NCBI GenBank assembly: GCA_035546335.1
Contig: DATKDP010000053.1
Span: 1 to 64,000 of the forward strand
Source: DATKDP01 sp035546335
GTDB lineage: Bacteria > Acidobacteriota > Thermoanaerobaculia > Gp7-AA8
Length of the DNA stretch: 64,000 bases
Direction of reading: 5' to 3'
Every line of letters begins with the position of its first letter. The first letter of the stretch is position 1. The notes beneath the pieces were generated by a model that did not search any database, was not told the origin of the DNA, and worked only from the letters and a program-made list of their open reading frames with translations. Position numbers and translations under genes: made by a program. Shown piece after piece: positions 43,715 through 51,255 of the stretch.

Positions 43715-43939
43715 TCAGACCCTGGCGCGCAGCAGATCGATGATCTCATCGTCCGCGGGGAATCGGTGCGTTTCGTGTTTCGAAAAAATCAACTCGTTCC
43801 CGACGCTGACATTGAACACGCCGCCGTGTGAGCGAATCAGCTCAGACTCGATCCCGAGCTCCTTCTTGAGGGAAGCCGCCAGACCGGCGGCTCTCGGAAG
43901 GTAGTTTCAAACACCGCAGTATTCGATCTGAATGTTCAC
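43715..43939 (-). CDS. SelW/Rdx-family selenoprotein with an in-frame UGA (Sec)
   Basis: 74 residues counting selenocysteine. GTG at 43939, then MNIQIEYCGVU with Cys8 and UGA (Sec) at codon 11 (43907-43909), so the redox motif is C-x-x-U. After the UGA the frame continues with NYLPRAAGLAASLKKELG, the family hallmark GGVFNVSVGNELIFSK and HETHRFPADDEIIDLLR to the TGA at 43715. CxxC relatives have the same order of blocks. A hairpin with the GGUCU loop of E. coli fdhF follows the UGA. Rdx proteins are small thioredoxin-fold oxidoreductases. It lies 16 bases after PP2C and 17 before gatC. selA, selB and selC must lie elsewhere. Confidence 0.88.
43874..43892 (-). promoter_or_regulatory. Bacterial SECIS element
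   Basis: In the mRNA, AGCCGCC pairs perfectly with GGCGGCU around a five-base GGUCU loop, extended by a possible G-U pair. The loop starts 21 bases after the UGA; in E. coli fdhF the same GGUCU loop is 18 bases away. SelB binds such hairpins to deliver Sec-tRNA. The stem also codes for RAAGLAA, so codon use there is constrained. Confidence 0.85.
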
Positions 43940-43955
43940 GTTCCGGCAGCTCCAG

Positions 43956-44711
43956 TCATTGAGCCCGCACCAGCACCGCGGTCACATTGTCGTACCCCCC
44001 ACGCTCGTTGGCGCAATCGATCAGGCTCGTGCAGGCATCTTCCAGATTCTCGTGCTCGGTGAGCGTCCGAAGAATCTCGTCTTCGGGAACCATGCCAGTG
44101 AGTCCGTCGGAGCAGAGCAGATAGAGGTCACCCGACCGGGATTCGACTTCGGAGGCATCGGGAATGACGCTGAGCGCACCTCCCAGGGCTCGGGTGATCA
44201 CGTTTCGAAGGGGATGTCTCTCGGCTTCTTCCTCGGTGAGCATTCCTGCCTGCACCTGTTCGAAGACCCAGGAATGATCATTCGTGATGCGCGACATCTG
44301 TGCACCCCGGATCAGATAGGCGCGCGAATCGCCGACGTGTGCGAACGACACCGTTTCCCCGTCGAGAAGGGAGGCGACGACAGTCGTGCCCATCCCCCGC
44401 AGGCGGGCATCCTTACGCATTGCCTCGAGAACCCGACTGTTCGCCAGCTTGAGCGCGGCCATCAGGCGATTCGTGGAGCGCTTCAACGTCTCATCGTAGG
44501 CGTGAGGCCAGGTTCCCTCTTCTTCCTCGGTGTGGAGAATGAACTCCGAGATCGTATCGACTGCGATGCGAGAGGCGATCTCGCCGGCCGCATGCCCGCC
44601 CATTCCATCCGCCACCAGAAAGAGCTTCGCCTGTTCCTCGACCAGAAAGGCGTCCTCATTATGCTGGCGCTGCCGCCCGACGTGAGACATCCCGAACGCC
44701 TTGACGTCCAT
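43956..44711 (-). CDS. PP2C-family serine/threonine protein phosphatase
   Basis: 251 residues from the ATG at 44711. Metal-site motifs are clear: RQHNEDAFLVEE near 15-25, LFLVADGMGGHAAGEIAS near 33-50, VSFAHVGDSRAYLIRG, and LLCSDGLTGMV with the late NERGGYDNVTAVLV. It removes phosphate from Ser/Thr and may oppose the membrane kinases of this genome (inference). It follows the DnaJ-TPR gene by six bases and precedes the selenoprotein by 16. Confidence 0.93.
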   Translation of the reverse strand: MDVKAFGMSHVGRQRQHNEDAFLVEEQAKLFLVADGMGGHAAGEIASRIAVDTISEFILHTEEEEGTWPHAYDETLKRSTNRLMAALKLANSRVLEAMRKDARLRGMGTTVVASLLDGETVSFAHVGDSRAYLIRGAQMSRITNDHSWVFEQVQAGMLTEEEAERHPLRNVITRALGGALSVIPDASEVESRSGDLYLLCSDGLTGMVPEDEILRTLTEHENLEDACTSLIDCANERGGYDNVTAVLVRAQ

Positions 44712-44717
44712 CAAACC

Positions 44718-45377
44718 TCAACCCTTCTTGAAAAGGGAATCCAGGAGACCCTTTCCTTCTTTCGTTTCACCCCGGCTCTGCCGGAGCTCCTGCAGGGCAG
44801 CGATGATCTCGATGTTGTCCACATCCCACTGCAGGGCCTGCTCGAAGAACCTCTCGGCCTTTGCCGTCAATCCGGCGCGTCTTGCCAGCATCCCCGCATC
44901 TTTCAGATAGGTCACGTTCATCGGCTCCTTCTGAACGGCCGCCTCCATCGACTGGACAGCCTGGCGAAGGGCTCCGGGAATCCGCGCGGAGGCGAGCGCC
45001 AGATAGTAGTGCGCCTTCGCATCGTCGGCGTTGTGCTTTACGGCCATGTCGAAGTTCTCCCGCGCCGTGACGAAATCGCCCTCCTTGAATGCCTTCACCC
45101 CTTTCGCCAGATAAGCCTTCGCCACCTGGGCGAAATCGGTCACCGAGCGCGGAGCCACCCCCTGGATGGTGGAGTCGTGCTGGCGGCGACGCTCCGGATT
45201 GGTCAGCACGTTGACCGCCTCGGTGAGCGTCTGAAACCGACGTTCGGCTTCAGCCTTGTCGGGCCCATGATAACGGTCCGGGTGGTTTTCGCGGGCGAGC
45301 CTTCGAAACGTCTCGCGAATCTCCGCCTCCGAAGCCGTTCGCTCGACACCGAGAATCTCGTAGTAGTTGGTCTTCAT
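44718..45377 (-). CDS. DnaJ-domain protein with TPR repeats
   Basis: 219 residues. The J domain covers 1-68 (NYYEILGVERTASEAEIRET, and HPD in ARENHPDRYHG), then a linker and two or three TPR motifs (GVKAFKEGDFVTARENFDMA, AKAHYYLALASARIPGALRQ, AERFFEQALQWDVDNIEIIA). Such proteins recruit DnaK to a partner. It follows the unknown gene by three bases and precedes PP2C by six, so the partner could be one of them (inference). Confidence 0.9.
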   Translation of the reverse strand: MKTNYYEILGVERTASEAEIRETFRRLARENHPDRYHGPDKAEAERRFQTLTEAVNVLTNPERRRQHDSTIQGVAPRSVTDFAQVAKAYLAKGVKAFKEGDFVTARENFDMAVKHNADDAKAHYYLALASARIPGALRQAVQSMEAAVQKEPMNVTYLKDAGMLARRAGLTAKAERFFEQALQWDVDNIEIIAALQELRQSRGETKEGKGLLDSLFKKG

Positions 45378-45380
45378 CGA

Positions 45381-46457
45381 TTACTTGGTGCTCTTGGCGA
45401 GGAATAGTTTACGCGCAAGCAGGCGAACACCTTCCTGGACGTTCTTGTCGCGGCTCAAACTCTTCAAATCCTTCAAGGTTAATCGATTGATCAACGGGAG
45501 AACAACCCCCAGGGGTGCTTTGGGATTCCTCACGAGCGCGAGCATGACCGGATACTTCGACGTCCACTCCCGGCTGACCCCGATCAGCCGTAACACTTCC
45601 TGGTCGACGTTTCGCATCGCCGCGAAGTTCTCGATCTCCGACTCGCTGATGCGCGGGCTTCGTACAACCGCCGAGCAGACGAGCCGGTTTCGATCGCGAA
45701 CGAGAATCGATCGCTCGGCCCGGCCGCCGCGAAAGGCGCATTGAACCCTCTGCGAGACCGACATGAAAAGGATCTTCACGAAAACCGATTTGTCCGCCCC
45801 GTCGCCATCCTCGAGGCCCTCCGGAGGCTGCTGCTCGTCGTCTTCCTTCGCCGCCTTCTCCAGCAGGTCTGCGATCGGAGACAGATCGATGCTCCGGTCT
45901 TCTTCGAGCTCACCATCCGGAGGAGGGGCCTCCGGTGGAAGCCTTCTCTTTTCGAAGAACTCCTCCTGGATCTCGAGAGCTCTTCGGCGGATGTCGTTCG
46001 AGATCGTCGGATTGGAGAGCAGCGCCTCGAGAATTCGAGGAGATCGAATGATCCGTTCCTGGTTGATGACGATCACTTCCTGAAGCATAGGTCCGACTCG
46101 GCCGGCCAGATCGACGATGATCTCGTCGCTCACTTTGCGATTCCTGAGAATCGCCTCGAGGATGGTGGGATCCTCGGTCGACATCGCGAGGTTTCCCAAC
46201 TCGTCGGCGTCGATCCGCTCGCTCCAGACATACGTGAGCACTGCCCGCGTCGGAAGGTCGAACAGTGACTCGCGCGCACAGGCCACGACCTCCGGATCGT
46301 TCTCGGCGGACAAACGAATGAGGATCGAGATCAGATCGTTCTGCTCGATCGGCAGCAGACCGCGCGCGGCGAGAAGGAGTGAGTCGCGCGGCAGATCACC
46401 GGATGCGATTCGTTGAATCAGCTCCGAGGCGTCGAGCTCCAATGTATTGACGGTCAT
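45381..46457 (-). CDS. Unknown protein, helical repeat-like (DUF2336-like), 358 aa
   Basis: Not recognised with certainty. The first half has repeated short helices (ILEAILRNRKVSDEIIVDLA, RIIRSPRILEALLSNPTISN) reminiscent of DUF2336 or HEAT proteins. The middle is acidic and proline-rich. The C-terminal 60 residues (SREWTSKYPVMLALVRNPKA, PLINRLTLKDLKSLSRDKNV) reappear in the protein at 48400-49143 (NHAKWSSRYSVRIALVKNAS, LRFLRAVDLRALHDD), so the two share a domain. It overlaps the rodZ-like gene by ATGA and precedes the DnaJ-TPR gene by three bases. Confidence 0.7.
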   Translation of the reverse strand: MTVNTLELDASELIQRIASGDLPRDSLLLAARGLLPIEQNDLISILIRLSAENDPEVVACARESLFDLPTRAVLTYVWSERIDADELGNLAMSTEDPTILEAILRNRKVSDEIIVDLAGRVGPMLQEVIVINQERIIRSPRILEALLSNPTISNDIRRRALEIQEEFFEKRRLPPEAPPPDGELEEDRSIDLSPIADLLEKAAKEDDEQQPPEGLEDGDGADKSVFVKILFMSVSQRVQCAFRGGRAERSILVRDRNRLVCSAVVRSPRISESEIENFAAMRNVDQEVLRLIGVSREWTSKYPVMLALVRNPKAPLGVVLPLINRLTLKDLKSLSRDKNVQEGVRLLARKLFLAKSTK

Positions 46458-47269
46458 TGAGCTTCCGGAGAGCTGAGCGTATTGCGGTCGAGCCGGTGAT
46501 CGCGGACGACCTGGCCGGTTCTGCCCAGCGGCGGCAATGTTCTATCGTTGAGTGTAAGCCGGACTCCGCCGGCATTCCCGATGGACTTCAGCTCGAATTG
46601 CTCGCGTGCCGTGAACTCCATACGCTGACCAGCCCGCACCACATCCGAGTGCACCTGAGAGCCGTCGGCGTGGAGAACCAACCAACTATCCTCCGTCGCT
46701 TCGACGACGAGTCTCAGCTCGCCGCTCTCGGATGGAACCGCCTCCCCGGGCGGAACCCTCTCGGGCGTAGTCCTCGTCGCGACCGGCGCCGTCGTCACGG
46801 CCGCCGGATCGACACCCGGTGAGGAGCTGAACTGACGACGCAACCAGAAAAACCCGAGAATCAGAGGGACGAGAATGACGGCGATGACGACGACTCTCCG
46901 AATGCGATGTTGCGGTATCGCGGCAGCGAGCTTGTCCCTCCGAATCGCCTCCTGCTTCGCGGCGGCCCGAATCTCGGGAGCCTCGACTTCCTCGATCGCC
47001 TGGATGAAGTGCTCGTAGCGATCGACCTGTTCGCCCGGATCGAGTCCGACGTAGCGGGCGTACTCGCGGATGAATCCGCGTGTGAAAACCGCGGCGGGAA
47101 GCGTCTCGAAGTCGTCCCTTTCGATGGCTTCGAGAAAGCGGGTGCTGATCTTCGTGCTGTCGGCGATCTCGCGCAGCGAGATGCCGCGGATCTCGCGCTG
47201 CTTTCTGAGCTCGTCGCCAAACGAGGAACCCTCGCTGTGCTCGCGATCATCGGGCGTCACGAGCCTCAT
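46454..47269 (-). CDS. RodZ-like membrane protein with Xre-type helix-turn-helix
   Basis: 271 residues from MRLVTPDDREHS at 47269. A cytoplasmic helix-turn-helix at about 14-80 (LRKQREIRGISLREIADSTK, then AIERDDFETLPAAVFTRGFI, EYARYVGLDP), typical of RodZ. One transmembrane helix (VVVIAVILVPLILGFFWL) near 135. The outer part ends in a DUF4115 domain (ATEDSWLVLHADGSQVHSDV). In E. coli RodZ links MreB to the cell-wall elongation machine. It heads the tight minus-strand run. A longer upstream frame crosses repeats and is rejected. Confidence 0.88.
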   Translation of the reverse strand: MRLVTPDDREHSEGSSFGDELRKQREIRGISLREIADSTKISTRFLEAIERDDFETLPAAVFTRGFIREYARYVGLDPGEQVDRYEHFIQAIEEVEAPEIRAAAKQEAIRRDKLAAAIPQHRIRRVVVIAVILVPLILGFFWLRRQFSSSPGVDPAAVTTAPVATRTTPERVPPGEAVPSESGELRLVVEATEDSWLVLHADGSQVHSDVVRAGQRMEFTAREQFELKSIGNAGGVRLTLNDRTLPPLGRTGQVVRDHRLDRNTLSSPEAQ

Positions 47270-47285
47270 TGTAGCAACTTCCCGT

Positions 47286-47344
47286 GGCAGGTTTCGGTAG
47301 ATCCTGCCAGGCACCCGGGCGAAGCGATTGCGGTGCGTTGTGGC
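47286..47344 (+). repeat. Dispersed direct repeat, copy A
   Basis: About 59 bases, with a GGTAGATC core, then GCACCCGG, CGAAGC, ATTGCG and GTTGTGGC. It aligns with 48241-48300 at roughly 80% identity in the same orientation; the RelE-type pair lies between the two. Confidence 0.6.
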
Positions 47345-47356
47345 TTCTGATGCGTT

Positions 47357-47482
47357 CTGACCGTCATCCTGAGCGAGGGCGGGGGCCAGGGTGTGAGCGA
47401 AGGATCTGCGATCGGCAACTGTCTAAGAACGCAGATCCTTCGCTCACACCCTCCCTTCCACCTCGCTCAGGATGACGGTCAG
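47357..47482. repeat. Large inverted repeat with two nested arms
   Basis: Outer arms 47357-47378 and 47461-47482 are a perfect 22-base inverted pair, including GTCATCCTGAGCGAGG. Inner arms 47388-47410 and 47430-47452 are a perfect 23-base pair. The loop is 19 bases. A 126-base hairpin of this kind lies between relE and the rodZ-like gene and could end transcription of the TA unit. GTCATCC-type units recur at 13609 and 13814. Confidence 0.8.
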
Positions 47483-47554
47483 ACACGAGAGCTGCATGCG
47501 CGCAAGGCCGCGGCAACTGCTCGGGTTACCGGATCCCGGCGGCCCCGCTCCAGA

Positions 47555-47815
47555 TCAGTCGTAGGCTTTGCTGCGATGACGGATGTAGAGAACTTCGATC
47601 ACCAGCCGGGCATCGTCGATCGCATAGATGATCCGCCAATCGCCGGCACGAAGACGCCATCGCACCGGCGCACCCTCGAGCTTCTTCACGCCATGAGGGC
47701 GCGGCTTCGGCCCGAGGGACTCGATCTTCGAGGCCACGCGCGCGGCTACACTCGCCGGCAATCGCTCGTATTCCCTGGCCGCCGAGGGCTTGATCAGAAC
47801 GCGGTAATCAGCCAC
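47555..47815 (-). CDS. RelE/ParE-type toxin
   Basis: 86 residues (MADYRVLIKPSAAREYERLP, KPRPHGVKKLEGAPVRWRLR, AGDWRIIYAIDDARLVIEVL, YIRHRSKAY). The layout is classical RelE. In family knowledge it cleaves mRNA on the ribosome. It starts inside the antitoxin gene (eight-base overlap), so antitoxin is made first. It looks intact. Confidence 0.87.
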   Translation of the reverse strand: MADYRVLIKPSAAREYERLPASVAARVASKIESLGPKPRPHGVKKLEGAPVRWRLRAGDWRIIYAIDDARLVIEVLYIRHRSKAYD

Positions 47816-48005
47816 GGCCTTCGCGTCTGCTGTGCTTCGCCGCTCGCCGCTTCACGGTCTCGAATGGCATGCTCTGCTCCTGCTCGCGAGACGAAGCCAC
47901 GAGCTGGTCGTGGATGTCTTCCCACAGCTCGCCGTAGCGCTCGAGATCGATCTGCACGGCGATCTTGTGTCCCTTCTCGTCGGTGACGAAGTGAATCCCT
48001 TCCAT
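47808..48005 (-). CDS. Antitoxin partner of the RelE-type toxin
   Basis: 65 residues from the ATG at 48005, which has AGGAGG six bases upstream. MEGIHFVTDEKGHKIAVQID LERYGELWEDIHDQ is typical of small acidic antitoxins paired with RelE. The frame continues upstream into a PIN remnant. A GTG at 48095 could extend it, but the ribosome site favours the shorter form. Unlike the other TA operons here, this one has a Shine-Dalgarno. Confidence 0.8.
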   Translation of the reverse strand: MEGIHFVTDEKGHKIAVQIDLERYGELWEDIHDQLVASSREQEQSMPFETVKRRAAKHSRREGRG

Positions 48006-48194
48006 CGGAGTCCTCCTGATCGGATCATCGTCCGCCTCCTCCAACAACTCGCGCGGTGTGCAGATCAGAGGCGGTTCGTATCGCTGATCTCGCACAACCT
48101 GGTCAACATGCGGAATGATGATCGCATTCGCGATGTGTTTGCAATTCCACGTCAGCAGACTGACCAGGCCGGCCTGACAGGCGAGCGCGGGACG
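48006..48194 (-). pseudogene. C-terminal remnant of a PIN toxin
   Basis: The reverse strand, in frame with the antitoxin, reads LVSLLTWNCKHIANAIIIP and VVRDQRYEPPLICTPRELLE, matching the end of VapC toxins of the TWNCxHIANA type. Nothing resembling the first two thirds of the toxin precedes it; upstream DNA becomes a dispersed repeat. A toxin gene was deleted or replaced here. Confidence 0.7.
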
Positions 48195-48399
48195 CCTGGC
48201 TCTGGTGATGGCGACTGGTGCTCTGGACGCTCGCTCTTCCCGCAGGGATTGGGTAGATCATGGCAAGCACCCGGACGAAGCTATTGCGCTGTGTTGTGGC
48301 GTAGCAAGCCCGCTGCTCCGTCCCCCGCGCAAATGCTTCGTCCCTACGAGTGCGGCGCGCAAGGTTGCGGGCGGATCCGGCTGGGCGGGCGCTGAAACT
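48195..48399. other. Spacer with repeat copy B
   Basis: About 205 bases between the PIN remnant and the next gene. It contains the diverged copy at 48241-48300 and no gene. Confidence 0.45.
48241..48300 (+). repeat. Dispersed direct repeat, copy B
   Basis: Aligns with 47286-47344 (about 80%). The two copies bracket the RelE-type operon and the PIN remnant, 955 bases apart. Confidence 0.6.
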
Positions 48400-49143
48400 T
48401 CATCGCGGGCGGATACCCGAGCTCATCTGGCGCTCGATGCAACGACGGAGGTAGACGGAGGTCTGGACATCATCATGCAGCGCGCGAAGGTCGACGGCGC
48501 GAAGGAACCGTAGCTGGGACGCCGCGATGCCGCGAGGGGTCGACGCATTCTTCACCAGTGCGATCCGAACGGAATAGCGCGAGCTCCACTTCGCATGGTT
48601 CGCTGTCATCGTGAGCTTTTCCACGGTGACGTGATCGGTGGCGAGAAGGGCGACGAGATCCTCTTCCTGGAGACGCTGGTTGATGAGAAGCTCGCGGAAG
48701 ACTCGCGGGCTCGGATCGAACAGCAGGACTTTGACGAGCTCGCGGCTGCAACGCCTCGCAGCGGCCATCTTCTCTCCTAGGGCCATCTTCTGGATCTTCG
48801 TGACGAGCTGTTTGTCCACTGCGCGACGGACGGCTGGAGGAACCCGAACGTCGATCGAGATCCTCAGCAGATCGGGCCAGTAGAGGTAGTGCACGAACTT
48901 CAGCGCATGAGCCTGCGGGGTCGCCCGATGCTCGACCAGGCGCGCGCGGATGCGGTAGGAGGAGCTGGCGCGCGGATGGGAGGCGACCAGAAGACAGAGC
49001 TGGCTCGTGCAATAGCGATTCCCCAGCACCGCCAGCAACTCGTCCTCGCCCAGTCGATCGAGACAGTCGTTCACGAGCTCGATCAGCTCGTCGCCCCCCA
49101 TCTGCCGGATGGCGCCTGCGGTGATCCGTCCCTCTCTCGTCAA
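48400..49143 (-). CDS. Unknown protein sharing a C-terminal domain with 45381-46457
   Basis: 247 residues, cytoplasmic. Not recognised. Helix-rich throughout (MGGDELIELVNDCLDRLGED, AVDKQLVTKIQKMALGEKMA). Residues of about 150-235 (VFRELLINQRLQEEDLVALL, NHAKWSSRYSVRIALVKNAS) match the C-terminus of the unknown gene three kilobases away. Both are minus strand. It is divergent from the glycan dehydratase at 49246 across a strong -10 box. No catalytic motif seen. Confidence 0.65.
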   Translation of the reverse strand: MTREGRITAGAIRQMGGDELIELVNDCLDRLGEDELLAVLGNRYCTSQLCLLVASHPRASSSYRIRARLVEHRATPQAHALKFVHYLYWPDLLRISIDVRVPPAVRRAVDKQLVTKIQKMALGEKMAAARRCSRELVKVLLFDPSPRVFRELLINQRLQEEDLVALLATDHVTVEKLTMTANHAKWSSRYSVRIALVKNASTPRGIAASQLRFLRAVDLRALHDDVQTSVYLRRCIERQMSSGIRPR

Positions 49144-49225
49144 AATTCCGTCAATCTCCCTTTGATTCGCCAGAAAACGACACGCCTTGCCTGTTCAGAG
49201 CACAACAATACGACTGGAACGCCTA

Positions 49226-49231
49226 TATAAT
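49226..49231 (+). promoter_or_regulatory. Perfect TATAAT -10 box ahead of the glycan dehydratase
   Basis: TATAAT at 49226-49231, 14 bases before the TTG at 49246. No strong -35 is seen. Transcription would start about 49238, so the leader is very short. Confidence 0.5.
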
Positions 49232-49245
49232 TCACCGATCATCCG

Positions 49246-51255
49246 TTGCAGCGTATCGATGACGTGTCATTTCACCCATCGGACAAGAACATTTTGAAAC
49301 CACAGACCGCCCGCCAACTCACGAAAGCAACCCTGCTCGGCGAGTTCCTGAAATCGACGACGTCGGCTCGGGTTACGATTCTCTTCGCGTTCCATGCCTT
49401 CGTATTCTCCGCCTGCTACTTTTTCGCCTGGCTCCTCCGCTTCGAGTTCGACATCCCGGCAGAATACCTCGATACCTTCCTCTGGAGTCTTCCGGGTGTC
49501 GTCGCGGTCCAGCTCATCGTCGGCGGTTTCTTCGGGTTCTTTCAGGGGTGGTGGCGCTATGTCGGAATCGCCGATGTCCTCCGTCTGGTGGCGGGCCTGA
49601 CCACGGCTCTCGCGATTCTCATCGGACTCTGGTACCTCGCCGAGCTCCTCGGAACCGAACCGCAGGTCTCACGCGGAGCTCTTCTGATCGACTGGGCCTT
49701 TGCGCTCCTTTTCCTTTTCGGCGCCCGCGTGCTCGTCCGCACCGCCAGGGACATGGCGCGTGGCGATCAGCCCGCAGAGAAAGCGAAGGTCGTGTTGATC
49801 ATCGGTGCCGGCGATGCAGGGGAGCTTCTGGCGCGCGAGATCCAGCACCGGCCGCAACTCGGGCTGACGGTTGCCGCCTTCGTCGACGATCAACGGAGAA
49901 AATGGGACTCCTACATTCGCGGAATTCGCGTCCTTGGTCCGATCTCCGAGATTCGGCGTATTGCCGACCAGACGGGTGCAACCGAGGCGTTCATCGCCAT
50001 TCCGAGCGCATCAGGCCCCCGCATCCGCGAGATCATCCGGCACCTCGCCGATGCCCAGATGGAATTCAAGACCGTGCCCGGACTCGACAAGATCGTCCAG
50101 GGAAAAGTCCATGTGAGCCAGTTGCGGCCCGTGAACGTCGAGGATCTTCTTCGTCGCGAGCAGATCGTTCTCCCCGGCAACCCGGTTCGGGAGCTGGTCT
50201 TCGGCAGACGGGTTCTGATCACGGGTGCGGGAGGGACGATCGGCGCCGAGCTGGCGACACAGATCCTGGAGCTCGAGCCCGAGCAGCTCGTCCTGGTCGA
50301 GCGGTCGGAGCTCGCACTCTATGAATGCCTCAAGCGTCTGGCTCACGAGCGGGCATGGCTGCTGGACCGCCTCACCTCACATCTCGCCGATGTTCGCGAT
50401 CACGAAACGATGTCGCGAATTCTCGCCTCCCTCGAGCCTCGCATCGTCCTGCATGCCGCGGCTCACAAGCATGTACCGCTCGGCGAGAAAAACGTGGATG
50501 AGTACGTGCGCAACAATTGCCTGGCAGCTCGCAGTTTCGCAGAGCTGTGCGATCTGAACGGGGTCGAGCGCTTCGTCCTCATCTCCACCGACAAAGCCAT
50601 CCAGCCGTCGAGCGTCATGGGAGCCAGCAAGCGAGCGGCCGAGATCGCGCTGCTCGACGCCACCCGAGACGCTCGCATGAAGATGATCGTCGTACGCTTC
50701 GGCAATGTTTTGGGATCCTCCGGCAGCGTCATTCCCCTCTTCCTCGAACAGATCGCCGGCGGCGGACCGGTCACTGTCACGCATCCCGATGTCGCCCGCT
50801 ATTTTCTCCGCACTTCGGAAGCGATCTCTCTCGTTCTTCAGGCTGCGGCCATCGGAGAAGGAGGGCGCGTCCACATGCTCGACATGGGAGAGCCGGTACG
50901 AATCCTCGATCTGGCTCGCGACCTGATCCGCCTGTCGAACCATGCCGAGGACGAGATCCCGATCGAGTTCATCGGGCTACGACCCGGCGAGAAGCTCTTC
51001 GAAGAAATCAGTCTCCGCGGAGAGCTCATCCACCCCACCGCGCATCCTCAGATCGTTGTCACGGAAGCCCCTCAACCGGACTCTGCGACCGTTCGGCGCT
51101 GGCTCGGGCGCCTCGAGCTGGCGGCTGCACGGGATCCCGCAGGACTGATTCCAATCCTCACGGAACTGATCCCCGAATTTGAGCCCACCGCAGGGATAGC
51201 CGCCGCGGAGCCGGAACGGCAGGCCGATCTGACAGCTCGCCCCTGGCCAGCATGA
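49246..51255 (+). CDS. FlaA1/CapD-type nucleoside-diphosphate sugar 4,6-dehydratase
   Basis: 669 residues. The TTG start at 49246 is weak; GTG at 49264 is an alternative. Four to five N-terminal membrane helices (VTILFAFHAFVFSACYFFAW, LPGVVAVQLIVGGFFGFFQG). A CoA-binding-like Rossmann fold (VLIIGAGDAGELLAREIQH) near 185, then the catalytic SDR domain (VLITGAGGTIGAELATQILE near 325; HAAAHKHVPLGEKN; ISTDKAIQPSSVMGASKRA, with Met at the usual Tyr site, as in FlaA1/WbpM). It makes a 4-keto-6-deoxy sugar, probably from UDP-GlcNAc, at the membrane. Confidence 0.9.
   Translation: MQRIDDVSFHPSDKNILKPQTARQLTKATLLGEFLKSTTSARVTILFAFHAFVFSACYFFAWLLRFEFDIPAEYLDTFLWSLPGVVAVQLIVGGFFGFFQGWWRYVGIADVLRLVAGLTTALAILIGLWYLAELLGTEPQVSRGALLIDWAFALLFLFGARVLVRTARDMARGDQPAEKAKVVLIIGAGDAGELLAREIQHRPQLGLTVAAFVDDQRRKWDSYIRGIRVLGPISEIRRIADQTGATEAFIAIPSASGPRIREIIRHLADAQMEFKTVPGLDKIVQGKVHVSQLRPVNVEDLLRREQIVLPGNPVRELVFGRRVLITGAGGTIGAELATQILELEPEQLVLVERSELALYECLKRLAHERAWLLDRLTSHLADVRDHETMSRILASLEPRIVLHAAAHKHVPLGEKNVDEYVRNNCLAARSFAELCDLNGVERFVLISTDKAIQPSSVMGASKRAAEIALLDATRDARMKMIVVRFGNVLGSSGSVIPLFLEQIAGGGPVTVTHPDVARYFLRTSEAISLVLQAAAIGEGGRVHMLDMGEPVRILDLARDLIRLSNHAEDEIPIEFIGLRPGEKLFEEISLRGELIHPTAHPQIVVTEAPQPDSATVRRWLGRLELAAARDPAGLIPILTELIPEFEPTAGIAAAEPERQADLTARPWPA

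Noticed and set aside
43907..43909. UGA as an ordinary stop, with two small unrelated frames
   Set aside because: Family blocks lie on both sides in the same frame, the UGA replaces a catalytic Cys, and a SECIS hairpin follows; read as Sec instead.
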